This document shows, in pieces, positions 14,262 to 16,600 of a DNA stretch of 16,600 bases. The stretch is from an uncultured Eubacteriales bacterium. GTDB lineage: Bacteria; Bacillota; Clostridia; Oscillospirales; Oscillospiraceae. Positions within the stretch are counted from its first letter, which is position 1, and the number at the start of each line of letters is the position of its first letter. The position numbers and the translations under genes were made by a program. Under the pieces are notes generated by a model that worked only from the letters and a program-made list of their open reading frames with translations, made no database searches and was not told the DNA's origin. The stretch covers positions 1-16,600 of the forward strand of contig CAJLCS010000038.1 of NCBI GenBank assembly GCA_905205195.1, in the 5' to 3' direction.

Positions 14262-15536
14262 TCAGGGAGTCAGGATGGCCTTGCCCCGGCGGCGGAACAG
14301 CAGCAGGCTGACGGCGGCCAGCAGGAGCTGGGCGGCGGTCATGGCTGCCCACACGCCGTTGACGTCCAGCAGCGGGCAGCAGACGGCCAGCGCCAGCGGC
14401 GTCAGGCACAGCGGGTCCAGATACACCAGCAGGTTGGCGGGGCGGACGGCCCCGGCCGCGTAAAAGCAGGCGCAGACCAGCTTGGCGGCGGCTTTGGGCA
14501 GATAGGCGGCGGCATAAATCCAGAAGCCGATCCGCATCATGGCCAGCGCCGCCGACGAAACGGAAAACAGTCCGGGCATAACCCGGATCAGCACCGGCGT
14601 CAGGACGGCAAAGCCGACGGACAGTCCGCCCAGCAGCAGCGCGGCACAGCGGCAGGCCCGGCGGATGCCGGGACCGTCTCCGGCGCCGACGCAGTAGCTG
14701 ACCGTAGGCTGGATGCCGTCGCAGACGCCCTGCACCATGTAGTCGAAGGTGTAGACCGCGTAGCTCATGACGGCGTAGGCACTGACGGCGGCTACGCCGC
14801 CTTCCCGCAGCGCGGCGGCATTGGTCACAAGCAGCACCAGCGACGGGACGAAGTTCAGCCCGAAGGGGGCGGCGGCGTCCCGCAGAAGGGGCAGTGCCGC
14901 AGCGGGGCACAGACCGCCGCTTTTCCGGGGCCGGAGGGAGCACAGATTCAGCAGGGCAATCACCAGCTGGGACAGGCAGGAGGCGGCGGCAATCCCGGCC
15001 ATGGACCAGCGCCGGATCAGCAGCGCGTCCAGCAGCAGATGCACCCCCAGCCCGATCAGCGAATACACCATGCTGCATCCCGCCTTCCCGTCGTTCCGCA
15101 GCAGGGCAGGCAGGCCGGAACCGGCCACCTGAAAGACGGCGCCGATGCACAGCACCCGGGCGTAGGCCACGGAAAGCGTATGGACCTCCCCGGCGGCGCC
15201 CAGCAGTCGCAGCAGCGGCCGACAGATCAGCGACAGCAGCAGGCCTACGGCCACACCGGCCAGAAGCAGCAGCGCCAGCGCGGTATTCTTGGCCGTTTCG
15301 GCCTGCTGCACCGCGCCTTGCCCCCGCAGGCGGCTGACCCGGATGGCGCCGCCCATGCCCAGGCCGGTGCCCACGGAGGTCAGAAAGGCCACGATGGGCC
15401 AGACCAGATTGATGGCGGCAAGGCCGTTGTCGCCCAGAGCGCCGCCGATGAAAAAGCCGTCCAGATTGGTGCCGGTGCCGATGACCACCATGGACACCAC
15501 GGCGGGGAACAGGTCACGGGAGAGCTTCGGTTTCAT
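14262..15536 (-). CDS. MATE-family multidrug/metabolite transporter
   Basis: This 424-residue, strongly hydrophobic protein has about twelve membrane segments and belongs to the MATE antiporter family, which expels drugs or metabolites across the cytoplasmic membrane in exchange for Na+ or H+. Typical features are the opening segment with NLDGFFIGGALGDNGLAAINL, the GTGLGMGGAIRVSRLRGQG loop after the second helix, and the second-half counterpart with VQGVCDGIQPTVSYCVGAG. Its length is slightly below the usual 440-460. The ATG at 15536 starts directly at the first conserved residues, with GGAG seven bases upstream inside the preceding gene. It overlaps the HAD gene by 23 bases, so both are one transcript and probably coupled in translation. 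The substrate is unknown. Confidence 0.9.
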   Translation of the reverse strand: MKPKLSRDLFPAVVSMVVIGTGTNLDGFFIGGALGDNGLAAINLVWPIVAFLTSVGTGLGMGGAIRVSRLRGQGAVQQAETAKNTALALLLLAGVAVGLLLSLICRPLLRLLGAAGEVHTLSVAYARVLCIGAVFQVAGSGLPALLRNDGKAGCSMVYSLIGLGVHLLLDALLIRRWSMAGIAAASCLSQLVIALLNLCSLRPRKSGGLCPAAALPLLRDAAAPFGLNFVPSLVLLVTNAAALREGGVAAVSAYAVMSYAVYTFDYMVQGVCDGIQPTVSYCVGAGDGPGIRRACRCAALLLGGLSVGFAVLTPVLIRVMPGLFSVSSAALAMMRIGFWIYAAAYLPKAAAKLVCACFYAAGAVRPANLLVYLDPLCLTPLALAVCCPLLDVNGVWAAMTAAQLLLAAVSLLLFRRRGKAILTP

Positions 15537-16242
15537 TCCATTGCTCCAGCGCATCGGCCAGATCCGACACGTCATGCACCACCAGATCGGCCTGCCCTTG
15601 CAGAACCTGCCGCCCCTGCTCGTCTGCGGCCACGCCGATGACGGCAATGCCGCCGTTGCGGGCAAAGCGGACGTCGTTCATGGTGTCGCCCACCATCACC
15701 AGCTCGTCCGGGGTCAGACCGAACTCCCGGCACAGGGCGGTGACATAATAGGGGTCCGGCTTGGAGGGATGGATGCCGTCGTCGGTGCAGATGCGGTCGA
15801 ACCGGTCGGCGATGCCCAGCCGCTCCAGGCACTTGCCGGTGGTATAGGGGTCATCGGCGGTGACGACGGCCAGCCGGTAGCCCCGGCGGTGCAGATCGTC
15901 CAGCACGCCGGGCAGATTGTCGCACACCGGCAGCAGATGCCCGGCGGACAGGCTGTCGTGAATGGCGGCCATGGTCAGCCCCACGGGGTCCGGGCAATGG
16001 ATGCCGTGGGCGGCCAGCGCGTCGCCGATGGCCTGGCCGATCTGCTCGTTGGTGCCGCAGCAGAGACAGCCGGTGACGCCCTGATCGGCGCCGATGCTGC
16101 GGAGCAGATCGCCGCTCCAGGCGGGATCGCCGCCGGTCCGCTTCAGAATCAGGTCCACCGTCGCCTGGGCCACCGGGAACCAGAAGGCCTGATAGTTCAG
16201 CAGCGTGCCGTCCTTGTCAAAAAGAATTGCATGGATACTCAT
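15514..16242 (-). CDS. HAD-family hydrolase, phosphoglycolate-phosphatase-like
   Basis: This 242-residue cytoplasmic phosphatase of the haloacid dehalogenase superfamily has all four motifs: FDKDGTLL with nucleophile Asp9 and acid Asp11, VVTAD with Thr128, SKPDP with Lys161, and VGDTMNDV with Asp186 and Asp190. A helical cap between residues about 18 and 95 places it in subclass I, as in Gph and related sugar-phosphate phosphatases. The cap contains an unusual CLCCG cysteine cluster near residues 59-63. The ATG at 16242 is preceded by GGAGG nine bases upstream. It is the first gene of a two-gene unit with the MATE transporter. The natural substrate cannot be deduced; Gph-like activity is only one possibility. 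Confidence 0.9.
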   Translation of the reverse strand: MSIHAILFDKDGTLLNYQAFWFPVAQATVDLILKRTGGDPAWSGDLLRSIGADQGVTGCLCCGTNEQIGQAIGDALAAHGIHCPDPVGLTMAAIHDSLSAGHLLPVCDNLPGVLDDLHRRGYRLAVVTADDPYTTGKCLERLGIADRFDRICTDDGIHPSKPDPYYVTALCREFGLTPDELVMVGDTMNDVRFARNGGIAVIGVAADEQGRQVLQGQADLVVHDVSDLADALEQWNETEALP

Positions 16243-16281
16243 GACATCGGTCCTCCGAAGAAAACACAAAAGATGGTACTT

Positions 16282-16310
16282 AGTATATCGAATCCGTGGC
16301 CGTCTGTCAA
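16282..16310 (-). promoter_or_regulatory. Promoter of the HAD-MATE operon
   Basis: On the minus strand, a perfect TTGACA (16310-16305), a 17-bp spacer and TATACT (16287-16282). The -35 lies inside a 36-bp palindrome shared with the divergent sfsA promoter. Confidence 0.82.
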
Positions 16311-16330
16311 GCACTTGACAGACGGCCACG
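16295..16330. promoter_or_regulatory. 36-bp palindrome containing both divergent -35 boxes (putative operator)
   Basis: Perfect 17-bp arms (16295-16311 and 16314-16330) flank a two-base centre. The right arm is CTTGACAGACGGCCACG. Each arm carries one TTGACA, and both -10 boxes are the same distance from the centre. Whether a protein binds it is unknown. Confidence 0.75.
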
Positions 16331-16343
16331 CCGCCTTTACAAT
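16315..16343 (+). promoter_or_regulatory. sfsA promoter
   Basis: A perfect TTGACA (16315-16320), a 17-bp spacer and TACAAT (16338-16343). Only four bases separate it from the opposing -35, so two polymerases could hardly occupy both promoters at once. Confidence 0.8.
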
Positions 16344-16375
16344 AAACAAGAAACACAGGGAAAAGAGGGAAAAGG

Positions 16376-16600
16376 ATGGGACAGGCAGTGACGGTGCCGG
16401 GCATTTTTCTGGCCCGGCCCAACCGTTTTATTGCCACGGTGCGGATCGGGGACCGGGAGGAAATTTGCCATGTGAAAAATACCGGCCGCTGCCGGGAGCT
16501 TCTGGTGCCCTGAGTGGTGGTCTGGTGCAGAAAAAGCGAAAATCCGGCCAGAAAGACCGGATTTGACCTGATTGCGGTGGAAAATGGCAGCCGCCTGATC
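16376..16600 (+). pseudogene. sfsA: SfsA (sugar fermentation stimulation protein) homologue with in-frame stop, partial
   Basis: The gene starts at ATG 16376, six bases after AGAGGG, and runs off the right edge. The first 45 residues match the SfsA N-terminus: FLARPNRFIATV, then CHVKNTGRCRELLVP, the conserved nucleic-acid-binding OB-like start of the family. A TGA at 16511-16513 then interrupts the frame where the family normally has the Gly of LVPG. SfsA-like sequence continues in the same frame: SENPARKTGFDLIAVENG and SRLI to the window end. One base (GGA to TGA) explains the break. The following TGGTGCAGAAAAAGC may also carry a compensating deletion and insertion relative to an expected WLQKS reading, which is less certain. 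It may be a young pseudogene or a sequencing error near a contig edge. SfsA proteins are linked to sugar metabolism and nucleic acid binding, but their role is poorly defined. Confidence 0.78.

Noticed and set aside
13863..15641. 592-codon plus-strand open frame across the hairpin element and the MATE gene
   Set aside because: Low-complexity Gly/Gln/His-rich translation opposite a clear MATE transporter. It crosses the hairpin element, which points to an antisense artefact.
16511..16513. TGA read as glycine (alternative genetic code)
   Set aside because: Some candidate-phylum bacteria read UGA as Gly, but several genes here, including yhaM, the EEP gene and the HAD gene, end properly at TGA. 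The standard code fits.
1..16600. CRISPR array, tRNA, rRNA or riboswitch
   Set aside because: No regularly spaced direct repeats, no tRNA-like cloverleaf with CCA or T-loop signature, and no recognisable riboswitch core were seen in the intergenic regions.

Overview
The window looks like a GC-rich chromosome segment of an anaerobic Bacillota, most probably an Oscillospiraceae/Ruminococcaceae-type gut Clostridia. The reasons are a class III (anaerobic) ribonucleotide reductase, a YhaM exoribonuclease, strong AAGGAG-type ribosome sites, TTGACA/TATAAT-type promoters with 16-17 bp spacers, and compact operons. The species cannot be named from sequence alone. No rRNA, tRNA, CRISPR array, transposase or phage gene is visible.

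Layout. (i) 1-528, minus: 5' end of nrdD, behind a promoter with two NrdR-like boxes. (ii) 807-1832, plus: galM, ended by a strong bidirectional terminator. (iii) 1883-10504: a glycan-processing island. A 904-residue GH106-like glycoside hydrolase runs leftward. Diverging from it is a tight four-gene operon: SGNH esterase, uncharacterised TIM-barrel protein, endonuclease/exonuclease/phosphatase (EEP) family hydrolase, and GH36 alpha-galactosidase. None of these proteins has an obvious signal peptide, so they probably act on imported oligosaccharides in the cytoplasm. No transporter or regulator for the island lies in the window. (iv) 10556-11083, minus: a short MGMT-family protein followed by a 68-codon aldo/keto reductase remnant that joins the family's N- and C-termini with the middle missing. 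(v) 11225-12181, plus: yhaM. (vi) 12232-12828, minus: a small membrane protein of unknown function. (vii) 12984-13781, plus: a cytoplasmic CE4 polysaccharide deacetylase. (viii) 13782-14261: 480 bases without a gene, filled by a hairpin-rich element with imperfect 44-bp terminal inverted repeats, fitted between the stop codons of two convergent genes. (ix) 14262-16242, minus: HAD phosphatase and MATE transporter, overlapping by 23 bp. (x) 16376-end, plus: sfsA, interrupted by an in-frame TGA.

How the genes fit together. GalM, the GH36 enzyme, the GH106-like enzyme, the SGNH esterase and the TIM-barrel protein suggest intracellular dismantling of an acylated oligosaccharide containing alpha-galactose and perhaps rhamnose. 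The EEP protein is the odd member and raises the possibility of a phosphodiester-linked or lipid-linked substrate (inference). The most unusual non-coding structures are the hairpin element at 13792-14260, the 36-bp palindrome that supplies both -35 boxes of the HAD/sfsA divergent promoters, and the paired NrdR-like boxes.
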